Shown piece after piece: positions 25,409 through 34,975 of a DNA stretch of 64,000 bases (positions are counted from its first letter, which is position 1; every line of letters begins with the position of its first letter). The position numbers were made by a program, and so were the translations under genes. The stretch spans positions 3,100,001-3,164,000 of the forward strand of contig NZ_CP022303.1 of NCBI RefSeq assembly GCF_004216475.1. Direction: 5' to 3'. Source of the DNA: Thalassococcus sp. S3 (lineage in GTDB: Bacteria; Pseudomonadota; Alphaproteobacteria; Rhodobacterales; Rhodobacteraceae). Under the pieces are notes generated by a model. It was not told the origin of the DNA. It saw only the letters and a program-made list of their open reading frames with translations, and searched no databases.

Positions 25409-26533
25409 ATGACCGAAAGCGACTTACCTGCCCCAGATCAGGCCCCCGGCGCACCGCATCCTCGCGAAACCCAGCGTCTTTTCGGTCAGACCGCCGCCGA
25501 AGCCGAGTTATGCGCCGCCTTTGCGGGCGGACGCATGCATCACGCTTGGCTTTTCACCGGTCCGCGCGGTGTTGGCAAGGCAACCCTGGCCTGGCACTTT
25601 GCCCGCTTTCTGCTTGCCACGCCTCCCCCGGTGGACGATGGGCTTTTCGGCGCGCCGCCGCCTCCGACCTCGCTTGATGTCGATCCCGATCATCCCGTTG
25701 CCCGCCGCATTCTGGCCGGGTCCGAGCCGGGTCTGGCCGCCATCACGCGCAGTGCAAATCCGACGACAGGCCGGATGAGGGACCGGATCGTCGTCGATGA
25801 TATCCGCCAGCTTGCCCGCTTTTTCGGGCTGAGCGCGGCGGATGGCGGGCACCGTGTCGTGCTGGTTGATGCGGCGGATGAGATGAATGTCTCTGCCGCC
25901 AATGCCCTTCTGAAGATGCTTGAGGAGCCGCCCGCGCGCACGACGCTTTTGCTGGTCTCCCATCAGCCGGCGCAACTGCTGCCCACGATCCGCTCTCGGT
26001 GCAGAACGCTGCGCCTGCAACCGCTGGCCCCTCACGACATGGATGCCGCGCTTCGGCAGGCGGGCGCAGACGCACCATCAAACCCCGCCCATCTGGCGGA
26101 GCTGGCCGCAGGATCGGTCGGCACCGCCCTGCGCCTGATCATGCTCGACGGTCTGGGGCTCTATGCAAAACTGCTCGATCTGCTCTCTACACTTCCAAAT
26201 CTCGATCGGCCGCGCGCCTTGGCGCTGGCCGAGACCGCAGCGGCGCGTGGCGCGACCGATCGGCTGGACCTGATCTTCTCTCTTCTCGATACGGCGCTTG
26301 CGCGGCTGGCGCGCACCGGTGCGACCGGCGCGCCGCCGCCCGAAGCCGCAGATGGAGAAAGCGCACTTCTGCTTCGTTTGTCGCAGGATGCACACGCCGC
26401 GCGCATATGGGCCGATGCAGCCGCCAGCCTGCGCGCCCGCGTGGGCCATGGCAGGGCGGTCAATCTTGACCCTGCGGCGCTGGTCCTAGATACGATGCTC
26501 AAAATTCAGCAAACAGCGCTTGAGCGGTCATGA
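25409..26533 (+). CDS. holB: DNA polymerase III delta-prime subunit
   Basis: HolB is a clamp-loader subunit. The 374-aa protein has an AAA+ P-loop GPRGVGKATL (51-60), the sensor region VLVDAADEMNVSAANALLKMLEEPP and LLVSHQPAQLLPTIRSRC, which is the canonical SRC motif. The C-terminal collar region is poorly conserved, as usual. It overlaps tatD by four bases. Confidence 0.93.
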   Translation: MTESDLPAPDQAPGAPHPRETQRLFGQTAAEAELCAAFAGGRMHHAWLFTGPRGVGKATLAWHFARFLLATPPPVDDGLFGAPPPPTSLDVDPDHPVARRILAGSEPGLAAITRSANPTTGRMRDRIVVDDIRQLARFFGLSAADGGHRVVLVDAADEMNVSAANALLKMLEEPPARTTLLLVSHQPAQLLPTIRSRCRTLRLQPLAPHDMDAALRQAGADAPSNPAHLAELAAGSVGTALRLIMLDGLGLYAKLLDLLSTLPNLDRPRALALAETAAARGATDRLDLIFSLLDTALARLARTGATGAPPPEAADGESALLLRLSQDAHAARIWADAAASLRARVGHGRAVNLDPAALVLDTMLKIQQTALERS

Positions 26534-27336
26534 CAGAACTCCCCCAGATTACCGACAGTCATTGCCATCTCGACTTTCCCGATTTCGAAGGAGAGCTGGA
26601 CGACATCGTGACCCGCGCGGCGGAGGTCGGAGTGACGCGGATGGTAACGATCTGCACACGCCTGTCGGCGGAGCCGTCGGTCAGGGCCATCGCCGAGGCG
26701 CATGCGCCGGTTTTCTACGCGGCAGGCACCCACCCGATGAGCGCGGCTTCCGAACCGATGGTCGCGGCGGACCAACTGATCGCGCTCGCGGCACATCCCA
26801 AATTCGTGGGGATCGGGGAAAGCGGTCTCGACTATCACTACACCGCCGACAGCGCATCGGTGCAGCAGGAAAGCCTTAGGATCCATATCGCAGCCGCACG
26901 GCAAACCGGTCTGCCCTTGATCATTCATGCACGTGCTGCGGATGAGGATATGGCGCGGATCCTGACCGAGGAATACGGCAACGGCGCTTATTCCTGCGTC
27001 ATGCACTGTTTTTCATCCGGGGCCGGGTTGGCGAAGGCCGCGCTTGATCTGGGTTTTTATCTGTCGATGTCGGGCATTGCAGCCTTTCCCAAGAGCCAGG
27101 AGCTGAGGGACATCTTCGCTAACGCTCCTGTAGATCGCATTCTGGTGGAAACGGACGCCCCTTACCTGGCGCCGCCACCGTACCGGGGCAAGCGCAACGA
27201 ACCTGCATATACCCCAAAGACGGCGCGTGTCGGGGCCGAGCTTTTCGGCCTGGACTATGCCACGTTCGCCGCGCAGACCGAGGCCAATTTCGAACGCCTC
27301 TTCTCGAAGGTTGCGCAATACGAGGCCGCCGCGTAA
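26530..27336 (+). CDS. TatD-family metal-dependent hydrolase
   Basis: The 268-aa TIM-barrel protein shows the TatD metal ligands: DSHCHLDF (H11, H13), GIGESGLDYH, PLIIHARAADED and VETDAPYLAPPPYRGKRNEP. Family members act as 3'-5' exonucleases or DNases. The start overlaps the holB stop and its own stop overlaps the next start (TAATG), so it is tightly coupled within the tmk-holB operon. Confidence 0.92.
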   Translation: MTELPQITDSHCHLDFPDFEGELDDIVTRAAEVGVTRMVTICTRLSAEPSVRAIAEAHAPVFYAAGTHPMSAASEPMVAADQLIALAAHPKFVGIGESGLDYHYTADSASVQQESLRIHIAAARQTGLPLIIHARAADEDMARILTEEYGNGAYSCVMHCFSSGAGLAKAALDLGFYLSMSGIAAFPKSQELRDIFANAPVDRILVETDAPYLAPPPYRGKRNEPAYTPKTARVGAELFGLDYATFAAQTEANFERLFSKVAQYEAAA

Positions 27337-28133
27337 TGGCAGAGCTGCGTTTCACGATCCTGGGCTGCGGATCCTCGGGCGGCGTGCCCCGGCTGGGCGG
27401 GCATTGGGGGGATTGCGACCCGACGAACCCGAAAAACCGGCGTCGGCGCTGCTCCATGCTGGTAGAGCGTGAAAACGAGGCCGGGACAACGACGGTTCTG
27501 ATCGATACCTCGCCCGATCTACGCAGCCAGCTTCTGGACACCGGGACCGGGCGGCTTGACGCCGTGCTCTACACCCATTCGCATGCGGATCATGTGCACG
27601 GCATCGACGATCTGCGCATGATCGTCTTCAACATGCGGTCGCGGCTGCCCGTCTGGGCGGATGGAGACACCCAGAACGCCCTTTTCTCACGCTTTGGCTA
27701 TGCATTCGTGCAGCCCGAAGGGTCCCCCTACCCTCCCATCCTCGACATGAAGACCATTTCGGGCCCGTTCGAGATTGACGGCCCCGGAGGCGCGATTCCC
27801 TTTACACCCTTCACGGTTGGCCATGGCAGCATCGAAGCACTGGGGTTCCGTGTTCACGACCTGGCCTATCTTCCGGACGTCGTTGAGATACCGGAGGACG
27901 TCTGGCCCACGCTCGCGGGGCTTGATTGCTGGGTTCTCGACGCGCTGCGCCGCACGCCACACCCGACCCATGCGCATCTGGACCTCGCGCTTGAATGGAT
28001 CGCCCGCGCAGAGCCGCACCGTGCCGTCCTGACCAACATGCATATCGATATGGATTATGTGCAGGTGGACCATGATACACCCGACAACGTGATGCCAGCC
28101 CATGACGGGCAGGTGATCCGCTACACGGTCTGA
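27336..28133 (+). CDS. MBL-fold metallo-hydrolase (PhnP-like)
   Basis: The 265-aa metallo-beta-lactamase-fold protein has the N-terminal LGCGSSGGVPRLGGHWGDCD typical of this tatD-linked subgroup, the metal motif THSHADHVHGIDDLR and a late histidine in NMHIDMDY. PhnP relatives are cyclic phosphodiesterases; the actual substrate is unknown. It is translationally coupled to tatD. Confidence 0.9.
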   Translation: MAELRFTILGCGSSGGVPRLGGHWGDCDPTNPKNRRRRCSMLVERENEAGTTTVLIDTSPDLRSQLLDTGTGRLDAVLYTHSHADHVHGIDDLRMIVFNMRSRLPVWADGDTQNALFSRFGYAFVQPEGSPYPPILDMKTISGPFEIDGPGGAIPFTPFTVGHGSIEALGFRVHDLAYLPDVVEIPEDVWPTLAGLDCWVLDALRRTPHPTHAHLDLALEWIARAEPHRAVLTNMHIDMDYVQVDHDTPDNVMPAHDGQVIRYTV

Positions 28134-28317
28134 CCCGCGTGCAACACGAGGCAACCGGACCTTTTTGTGTGCATCGCATGTTAAACCGGAAGGCCATCAT
28201 CGCAGGTGCCGAACCGGAGGGGCCCTTTGACGGCGCCGTCCTGCACCGTGGCGTGGCTGGCGCCTTTCGGCAGAGCGCCCCTGTTGCCGCAAGGCCGGAG
28301 CTTCAAGCGATCAGATC

Positions 28318-29247
28318 ATGCAGACGCTGATCGAGGTCATTCTACCGGTCTTTCTGGTGATCGGCGCGGGCTATGCGGCGACACGCGCGGGATACTTCGC
28401 ACAAACCCATGTCGAAGGGTTGATGCGCTTTACGCAGCATTTCGCGATCCCCTGCCTTCTCTTTAACGCGATTGCCAAGCTGGACCTGTCGGCAAGCTTC
28501 GATCCCCGTTTGCTGGCCAGTTTCTATACCGGCGCGGCCGCCTGCTTTCTGCTGGGCATCATGGGCGCGCGCGTCCTCTTTCGGCGCGATTGGGAGGATA
28601 GCATCGCCATCGGTTTTTGTTGTCTCTTCTCCAACTCGGTCCTGCTGGGTCTGCCCATCACCGAACGGGCCTACGGCGCCGACGCCCTGACCGGAAACTA
28701 CGCCATCATCGCGCTGCACTCTCCTTTTTGCTATGGGCTGGGCATCACGGTGATGGAGATCGTGCGCAACAGGGGCAAAAGCGGTCTCGCGCTGGTCCGG
28801 TCGGTCGGCACGGCGATGTTCTCCAACGCCCTTATCCTTGGCATCGTTCTGGGTTTTGCGGTCAATCTGTCCGGCTTCACGCTGCCGCAGGCGGTCGACG
28901 ATGCGCTGGCGCTTCTGATCCGGGCGGCTTTGCCCGCGGCCCTTTTTGCCCTGGGTGGTGTGCTGGTGCAATATCGACCCGAGGGTGATCTGAAGACGAT
29001 CTTCTTTGTCTGCGCGATCGCATTGCTGGTCCATCCCGCCTTTGTCTGGGCGTTGGGCGGATACTTGGCCTTGCCGCAGGATCTGTTTCGCTCGGGCGTC
29101 CTGACCGCCGCCATGGCGCCCGGCTTTAACGCCTATATCTTCGCCAATCTTTACGGACGCGCAAAGCGGGTCGCGGCATCTTCGGTGCTGCTGGCCACGG
29201 GGCTTTCGGTGTTTACCGTATGGCTTTGGCTGTCCGTACTGGGGTGA
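28318..29247 (+). CDS. AEC-family transporter
   Basis: The 309-aa protein has about ten membrane segments in two repeats, starting LIEVILPVFLVIGAGYAATR and containing FAIPCLLFNAIAKLD, FCCLFSNSVLLGLPI and PAALFALGGVLVQYRP. These match the auxin-efflux-carrier/malonate transporter family. The substrate is unknown. It lies 184 bp after the MBL gene and may have its own promoter. Confidence 0.9.
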   Translation: MQTLIEVILPVFLVIGAGYAATRAGYFAQTHVEGLMRFTQHFAIPCLLFNAIAKLDLSASFDPRLLASFYTGAAACFLLGIMGARVLFRRDWEDSIAIGFCCLFSNSVLLGLPITERAYGADALTGNYAIIALHSPFCYGLGITVMEIVRNRGKSGLALVRSVGTAMFSNALILGIVLGFAVNLSGFTLPQAVDDALALLIRAALPAALFALGGVLVQYRPEGDLKTIFFVCAIALLVHPAFVWALGGYLALPQDLFRSGVLTAAMAPGFNAYIFANLYGRAKRVAASSVLLATGLSVFTVWLWLSVLG

Positions 29248-29486
29248 TCCTGGTCACCACCTGCATGCAATCCCCCAAAAGCGCCTTTGATGAGGTGGAT
29301 CGTTCCTCATTTACCTGGACCTTGATCCAGTCAAAGACCTAGTTTCGGTCGATTTGACGGCTCGCCAACAGAACCGGCGAACCACCGCGCACCCCGAAAA
29401 TTCGGGTAGGTTGGTGCCGCCTCCTCCCTTAGAACACTGTTCCTGAAAGGGCCGCTTTTAAACGTCACCTTTGAGGATCGCATTTC

Positions 29487-31946
29487 ATGCTTGCAGATTT
29501 TCGTCTCAATATTGAAGACCGCGCCGATCAGGAGCACCCCGACATACTGGCTTTGCCCAACGGCAATCTGGCCGTGGTTTGGGACGATGCCACACTTGAT
29601 CCGGGCTTTGGTGGTTTTACCGGTGTGCGGCTGTCGCTGTTCAACGCCGACCAACAGCGGCTGATCCAGGAATACCGGGTCAATGACGAGGCCGAAGACA
29701 CCCAATGGACCGGGCTTCTGGCCCCAAACGGCAACGGCTTTGTCGTCGCTTTCGAAGGCAAGGGCCCCGACAAGAACGGGGTCGACGACCCGTATTTCGA
29801 CGTCTATTTTCAGCGCTTCGATGCCAATGGCACACCGCTGGGACCGCCCGATGCCTTTGGCGGGCGCAACGTGCAGGTCACCCGACAGGTATCCGAGGAC
29901 AACCGCATCCAGGATATCGAAACCCTGGCCGATGGCAGTTTCGTGATCGTGGTCGCCCGTTCGAATGTGCGCACCGACTGGACACTGGAGGCGCATCGTT
30001 TTGCTGAGGACGGTACCAGAATCGGCACCCCCACAATCCTGCATACCGATGCCGATACCGGGCTGGCCCAGGCCGGGCGAACTCTGACCCCCAATACGCA
30101 GGTGACCGCGCAGCCAGATGGCGGCTATCTGATGACCTGGTGGCAGGATCCGGATCTGCCCCGGCATATCGACGCCGTCTTGGCCCGGGGCTTCGATGCG
30201 AACGGCAATCCGACCGGACCCGTCCAGGTCCTGACCCCGACCTATGGCCCCCCGGGCACCGGGTTCATCTTTGACCGTTACCGCGCCCCTGAAACCATAT
30301 CGCTGGGGGACGGGCGCAATCTGGTCTTCTGGGTTCTTGACGCCGATGACGACGGGCCGCGCACCGATCAGGCGCAGATGCGCATCGTGGACCGCAACGG
30401 CGCGCCACTCACGCCGATCCTGGATGCCAGCTCCGGGGATGGTGCGGTTTTTCATCCGTCCGATATGCTGGCTTTGGGGGGCGGCTATACGCTGTTAGCC
30501 TATGGCGATTTCCGCCCAAATGTGGGCGAATCCTTCCAGGATTTCTACGCCGTCATGCTGCGCCTCTACGGTCCGGACGGCCGGCAGATCGGAAACGCGG
30601 TCGAGGTCAGCGAATTTTTCTACATAGATGCCACCGCACCGCGCCTGGCACTGAGCGCTGACGGCACGCTCAGCGTGACCTGGCATGGCGGAGACATCGT
30701 GCGCAAGGATGTCTATGCGACCTTTCCGGATGTCAACGCAGTCCTGGGCCAGATGCTGGGTGTGGATGGCGCCTATTTCGGGCAGGAGATCAATGACACA
30801 TTGGTGGGCAACGACGGCGGCGAGGTCTTCTTCGCGGGGGACGGCAACGATCTGCTGCGTGGAGGGGCCGGAGCCGATACGCTGAACGGAGGGGCGGGAG
30901 CGGACACGGTCTTTGGCGGGGACGGCCGCGACCGGGCGCTGCTGGGCGATGGCAACGATCTCTTCATCGACAACGGCCAAGGCGGCGATTGGGGCCGGGA
31001 TACGGTCTTTGGTGGTCGAGGGAACGATACGATCGAAGGCGGCAACGCGGACGATGTCTTTTACGGCGAAGATGGCGACGACATCATCCTGGGACGCCTG
31101 GGGGATGACGCGCTCTTTGGCGGACAGGGCGCGGATCGGATCTTTGCCGGGGATGGTGCGGACCGCATCTATGCCGGAGAGGGAGACGATACGGTCTACG
31201 GAGGCAATGGCCGTGATCTGGCCTTTCTGGGCACCGGCGCAGATGTGTTCGTCGACAATCCCCAAGGCGGGCCAAACGGGCGCGACACCGTCTTTGCCAG
31301 AGAAGGCGATGACACGATCGAAGGCGGCAATGGCGACGATGTCTTTTACGGCGAGGGCGGCAACGATGTGATCCGCGGCCGATTGGGGAACGATCTGATA
31401 TTCGGCGGCGACGGGTTTGACACGCTGTTCGGCGGAGAGGGAAACGATACCGTCTTTGGCGGCAACGGGCGCGACGTGATTGTGCTGAACCAAGGCAACG
31501 ATCTTTTTAATGACAACGGACAGGGCGGTTCCAATGGGTCAGACACCGTGTTCGCCGGCTTTGGAAATGACACGATCCAGGGCGGCAACGGCGATGATGT
31601 GTTCCTTGGGGAGATGGGCAATGATCTGATCTTTGCCCGCCTTGGAAATGACAGGGTGATCGGCGGGACCGGTAACGATACGCTGGGCGGCGGCGACGGC
31701 GCGGACACGTTTGTATTTGGCCCCGGCTTCGGCGCCGACCGGGTGTTTGACTACCAAAAGGGAACCGACCGGCTGGAATTGGACGATGCCCTCTGGACCG
31801 GCGCGCTGAACACGGCGCAGATCATCGACCGTTTCGCAACCGACACCGGGACAGACATCCGCTTTGATTTCGGTGGCGGCAACGTGATCGTGCTGGCGGG
31901 GGTGGCTGATCTGACCGGATTGTCAGGCGATCTGATCATCGTCTGA
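29487..31946 (+). CDS. RTX calcium-binding secreted protein (819 aa)
   Basis: Residues 1 to about 430 form a repeat-rich region with motifs such as HPDILALPNGNLAVVWDD and IETLADGSFVIVVARSN, probably a beta-propeller-like fold. From about 435 the protein has many RTX nonapeptides (GGxGxDxhx), ending in a hydrophobic tail FGGGNVIVLAGVADLTGLSG of the type used as a type I secretion signal. No signal peptide is seen. The RTX part contains three long super-repeats. GAGGA precedes the ATG. No secretion ABC transporter lies in the window, so export must rely on genes elsewhere. Confidence 0.9.
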   Translation: MLADFRLNIEDRADQEHPDILALPNGNLAVVWDDATLDPGFGGFTGVRLSLFNADQQRLIQEYRVNDEAEDTQWTGLLAPNGNGFVVAFEGKGPDKNGVDDPYFDVYFQRFDANGTPLGPPDAFGGRNVQVTRQVSEDNRIQDIETLADGSFVIVVARSNVRTDWTLEAHRFAEDGTRIGTPTILHTDADTGLAQAGRTLTPNTQVTAQPDGGYLMTWWQDPDLPRHIDAVLARGFDANGNPTGPVQVLTPTYGPPGTGFIFDRYRAPETISLGDGRNLVFWVLDADDDGPRTDQAQMRIVDRNGAPLTPILDASSGDGAVFHPSDMLALGGGYTLLAYGDFRPNVGESFQDFYAVMLRLYGPDGRQIGNAVEVSEFFYIDATAPRLALSADGTLSVTWHGGDIVRKDVYATFPDVNAVLGQMLGVDGAYFGQEINDTLVGNDGGEVFFAGDGNDLLRGGAGADTLNGGAGADTVFGGDGRDRALLGDGNDLFIDNGQGGDWGRDTVFGGRGNDTIEGGNADDVFYGEDGDDIILGRLGDDALFGGQGADRIFAGDGADRIYAGEGDDTVYGGNGRDLAFLGTGADVFVDNPQGGPNGRDTVFAREGDDTIEGGNGDDVFYGEGGNDVIRGRLGNDLIFGGDGFDTLFGGEGNDTVFGGNGRDVIVLNQGNDLFNDNGQGGSNGSDTVFAGFGNDTIQGGNGDDVFLGEMGNDLIFARLGNDRVIGGTGNDTLGGGDGADTFVFGPGFGADRVFDYQKGTDRLELDDALWTGALNTAQIIDRFATDTGTDIRFDFGGGNVIVLAGVADLTGLSGDLIIV
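30924..31720 (+). repeat. Three super-repeats in the RTX domain
   Basis: The coding sequence holds three copies of a module of about 95, 86 and 85 codons starting at 30924, 31209 and 31467. Each starts GRD and then has NDLF or ADVF, DNGQGG or DNPQGG, DTVF, NDTIEGGN or close variants, DDVFYGE and GRLG. The second copy lacks one nonapeptide relative to the first. Confidence 0.8.
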
Positions 31947-32263
31947 TCGTTTTCACGTTGTATTCTGATCGAAGCAAACATGCTGGGAAGAACAAATGCC
32001 CCATGTCCGGCCCATCCCTCCGGACAACAACCGGTGCCCACCCTACACCGGGCGCCATCTTCTGGCGGCCGCAGTTGGTCCGATAAAGGACATTCCGGCG
32101 GATCAAAGAGAGGCCCCTCCTCCCTTGGCGACGTCTGCCGCTATATTTGCAGAGGAAGGACGAGCCACTGTGAGCCTTGGCATCGGGCTTGAACAGAACG
32201 ATTTTTTGAAAGCGCCACCGCCGGTGTCGTGCTTTCTTCGGCGACGATCCCGGGATTGGGCTG
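31947..32263. other. Gap between converging RTX and cynS genes
   Basis: This 317-bp stretch lies between two converging genes. I see no convincing gene, no strong terminator and no repeat of note; short open frames are present but lack family similarity or ribosome sites. Confidence 0.5.
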
Positions 32264-32734
32264 TTACCAGCTATTGTAGCCCAGGAACTTACCCGACATT
32301 TCAACCTTGACCCGATCGCCTTTGGGATGCTCGACCCGTGTGACCGACATGTCGAAATCAATCGCGGACATGATACCGTCGCCGAATTTTTCCTGGATGA
32401 TCGCCTTGAGCGTCGGACCATAGACGCCAACGATCTCGTAAAACCGGTAGATACACGGATCAGTGGGCACAGTCTGCTCCCAGATCTTGGTGGGGCTTTC
32501 GGCCAGCACGCCTTCGGCTTCCTGTGGCAGGCCCATGACCTTGACCATCAGCGCGGCTTTCTCAGCCGGAAAGGCGTTCATGCCCATGGCCGCGGAATGC
32601 GTCCAGATGGGTGACATGTCGATCTTCTCCGCGATCTCCTCCCATGTCAGACCGGCCTGTTTCTTGGCCGACAGGATCATCGCTGTGACGTCTTCCTTGG
32701 TCATCATGTCCGTCATTGTCTCAAGGTCCTTCAT
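32264..32734 (-). CDS. cynS: Cyanase (cyanate hydratase)
   Basis: Cyanase converts cyanate and bicarbonate to ammonia and CO2 via carbamate. The 156-aa protein has an N-terminal HTH-like region and the conserved core PCIYRFYEIVGVYG then EKFGDGIMSAIDF. R97, E100 and S123 correspond to the E. coli catalytic trio R96, E99 and S122. An alternative ATG at 32716 has AAGGA upstream and may be the true start. It is the last gene of the cyanate operon. Confidence 0.95.
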   Translation of the reverse strand: MKDLETMTDMMTKEDVTAMILSAKKQAGLTWEEIAEKIDMSPIWTHSAAMGMNAFPAEKAALMVKVMGLPQEAEGVLAESPTKIWEQTVPTDPCIYRFYEIVGVYGPTLKAIIQEKFGDGIMSAIDFDMSVTRVEHPKGDRVKVEMSGKFLGYNSW

Positions 32735-32736
32735 TC

Positions 32737-33216
32737 TTACAAGTCTAGCTCTGTTAGTCCGGGGTGGTGGTCTGGGCGCGGGGTGCCTTCCGGCCAGTGG
32801 AACTTGCGGTCGCCCGCATCGATGGGCACATCGTTGATCGACGCATGGCGCACGGCCATCAAACCAAGCGCGTCAAACTCCCAGTTTTCATTGCCATGGG
32901 CGCGGTACCATTGACCGCTTTCGTCGTGCCACTCATAGCAAAAGCGCACCGCGATCCGGCTGTCTCCGTGGGACCAGATTTCCTTGATCAGCCGATAGCC
33001 ATTCTCGACCGCCCACTTGCGGGTCAGGAAGGCTTCGACCTCTGCACGTCCGTTCAAAAACTCCGACCGGTTGCGCCAGCGCGTGTCGGGCGTGTAGGCC
33101 AGTGCCACCTTTGCGGGATCGCGGGTATTCCATGCGTTTTCGGCCATGCGCACCTTGCGCACCGCATCTTCGTAAGAGAACGGCGGCAAGGGCGGGCGCG
33201 AGGGGATGTCGTTCAT
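32737..33216 (-). CDS. DUF1348 (NTF2-like) protein linked to cyanase
   Basis: The 159-aa protein belongs to the SnoaL/NTF2-like DUF1348 family: [53 protein letters not shown] and the end [16 protein letters not shown]. Its function is not established. It is sandwiched with 2-3 bp gaps between the ABC ATPase gene and cynS, so it is co-expressed with cyanate uptake and breakdown. Confidence 0.88.
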   Translation of the reverse strand: MNDIPSRPPLPPFSYEDAVRKVRMAENAWNTRDPAKVALAYTPDTRWRNRSEFLNGRAEVEAFLTRKWAVENGYRLIKEIWSHGDSRIAVRFCYEWHDESGQWYRAHGNENWEFDALGLMAVRHASINDVPIDAGDRKFHWPEGTPRPDHHPGLTELDL

Positions 33217-33219
33217 GTG

Positions 33220-34128
33220 CTAACCTTCCACGGCGCGGAGGATGGGCGCAGGCTCGGGCTCTTCTCCCTCCGCCGCGTCGGTGACGTCGATCCGCACCGT
33301 CTTGGGCTGGCTGACCTCCCCCGACACCGATTGCCGCGCCAATTCGGCAGAACGATGCCCGAGGAACTGCACAAGATGATTGCGGATCGCATAATAGTTC
33401 GGGTGCTCGACAATGTCGGTGCGGTTGCGGGGGCGCGGGATGGTGATCTCGACGCTCTCGGCAACCTGTGCCATCGGACCATTGGTCATCAGCAGGATGC
33501 GATCCGCGAGAAGGATCGCCTCGTCGATGTCGTGGGTGATCATGAAGACGGTCTGATCGGTGTCGCTCCAGACCTTGATCAGCTCGTCCTGGATGGTCCC
33601 GCGCGTCAGAGCATCAAGAGCGCCAAAGGGCTCGTCAAGCAGCAAGAGCTTCGGCTCATTTGCAAAGGCCCGCGCGATTGACACCCGCTGCCGCATACCG
33701 CCTGAAAGCTGGCTTGGTTTCCGGTGGATCGCGTCCCCGGTCAGCCCGACCTTGGCAAGAAAGGCCGTCGAGTGTTCGATGACCTTTGCCTTGTCCCAGT
33801 CGGCAAAGCGCGCCTGCACGCCAAAGGTGACGTTTTTCAGCGCAGTGAGCCACGGGAGAAGCGAATAGTTCTGAAACACCACCCCCCGGTCCAGGCTCGG
33901 GCCCGAGACGTGCTGCCCATCCATCTTGACCACGCCGCTTGTCGGTTCCGACAGCCCGGCCAGGATGTTCATGATGGTGGATTTGCCACAGCCGGAATGA
34001 CCAAGAATGCAGACAAACTCCCCTTTCTCGATCCCGAAGCTGGCGTTCTCGAAAACCGTGAACGTCCCGCCCTGCCCGTCCGGATAGCATTGGGTAAGCT
34101 GCTCGATGCTGAGGAATGGCTTTGCCAT
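33220..34128 (-). CDS. cynD: Cyanate/nitrate-type ABC transporter ATP-binding protein
   Basis: The 302-aa ATPase of the NrtD/SsuB/TauB class starts at 34128, with AGGAG upstream; a longer frame to 34209 overlaps the permease gene. It has Walker A GHSGCGKST, Q-loop VVFQNYSLLPW, signature LSGGMRQRVSIARAFANEP, Walker B LLLLDEPFGALDALTR and the H-loop MITHDIDEAI. The cyn naming rests on the downstream cyanase; nitrate or other anions remain possible. Confidence 0.9.
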   Translation of the reverse strand: MAKPFLSIEQLTQCYPDGQGGTFTVFENASFGIEKGEFVCILGHSGCGKSTIMNILAGLSEPTSGVVKMDGQHVSGPSLDRGVVFQNYSLLPWLTALKNVTFGVQARFADWDKAKVIEHSTAFLAKVGLTGDAIHRKPSQLSGGMRQRVSIARAFANEPKLLLLDEPFGALDALTRGTIQDELIKVWSDTDQTVFMITHDIDEAILLADRILLMTNGPMAQVAESVEITIPRPRNRTDIVEHPNYYAIRNHLVQFLGHRSAELARQSVSGEVSQPKTVRIDVTDAAEGEEPEPAPILRAVEG

Positions 34129-34138
34129 ATCCGATCTC

Positions 34139-34975
34139 CTATTCAGTGTAGGCGACCATGCGTTGCAGCAGCCCGAAGAGGGAATCGAGCAGCATGCCCA
34201 CGATGCCAATCATGAGGATGGAAAAGATGACCGACGTCAGATCGAGGTTGTTCCACTCGTTCCAGACGTAATAGCCGATACCCGTCCCACCGACGAGCAT
34301 CTCGGCGGCAACGATCACAAGCCAGGCAATCCCGATGGAGATGCGCATGCCCGTGACAATCGTGGGCGCGGCTGCCGGCAGGATCACGGTAAACGCCGTC
34401 TTGAGCGAGCTTAGCTCATGTGTGCGGGCGACGTTCACCCAATCTTCGCGCACGCCCGCCACGCCAAAGGCTGTGTTGATGAGCATCGGCCAGATGGAAC
34501 AGATGAAAATCACGAAGATCGCACTCATCTCGCTGTCCTGAATGATAAACAGCGCCAGCGGCATCCAGGCCAGCGGCGAGATGGGGCGCAGCACCTGGAT
34601 GAAAGGGTTGAGCGCTTTGTATGCCACACGCGACATGCCGATCAGAAACCCCAACGGGATCGCAATAAGCGCCGCCAGCAAGTAACCCGTCAGCACGCGG
34701 TAGATGGAGTAACCGATCTGTATGCCAATGCCCTTGTCGTTGGGGCCCGCGTCGTAGAACGGGTTGGACAATTGCTCCCACGCCTTTCCCAGAACCTGGC
34801 TGGGTGGCGGGACACCCGCCTTTGGCTGCCCTCCCCCGGTCAGAAGCTCGTACTCGGTCAATTCACCCGCGGCCTTCTGCGCGGGGATCGACAATTCCCA
34901 GATCAGGCAGCCGACCAGAAGAAGGAGGATGGAGTAAAGCGCCGCCTTCTTGTTTTCGCTCAACGCCTCTCTCAT
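34139..34975 (-). CDS. cynB: Cyanate/nitrate-type ABC transporter permease
   Basis: The 278-aa permease has about six membrane segments and the BPD_transp_1 coupling loop EDWVNVARTHELSSLKTAFTVILPAAAPTIVTG (EAA-type). Its N-terminus MREALSENKKAALYSI resembles NrtB proteins. It overlaps the binding-protein gene by four bases and precedes the ATPase by about 10 bp. Confidence 0.9.
   Translation of the reverse strand: MREALSENKKAALYSILLLLVGCLIWELSIPAQKAAGELTEYELLTGGGQPKAGVPPPSQVLGKAWEQLSNPFYDAGPNDKGIGIQIGYSIYRVLTGYLLAALIAIPLGFLIGMSRVAYKALNPFIQVLRPISPLAWMPLALFIIQDSEMSAIFVIFICSIWPMLINTAFGVAGVREDWVNVARTHELSSLKTAFTVILPAAAPTIVTGMRISIGIAWLVIVAAEMLVGGTGIGYYVWNEWNNLDLTSVIFSILMIGIVGMLLDSLFGLLQRMVAYTE

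Noticed and set aside
28139..28330. Possible 63-aa gene between the MBL hydrolase and AEC transporter genes
   Set aside because: No ribosome site, no recognisable family, and it overlaps the AEC start.
29322..29334. FNR-like TTGATCCAGTCAA upstream of the 819-aa RTX gene
   Set aside because: The half sites are three bases apart instead of four, so it does not fit the FNR/FnrL consensus.
29331..30455. 374-codon frame antisense to the start of the 819-aa RTX gene
   Set aside because: The sense strand has a clear RTX protein with a ribosome site; the antisense product is unrecognisable.
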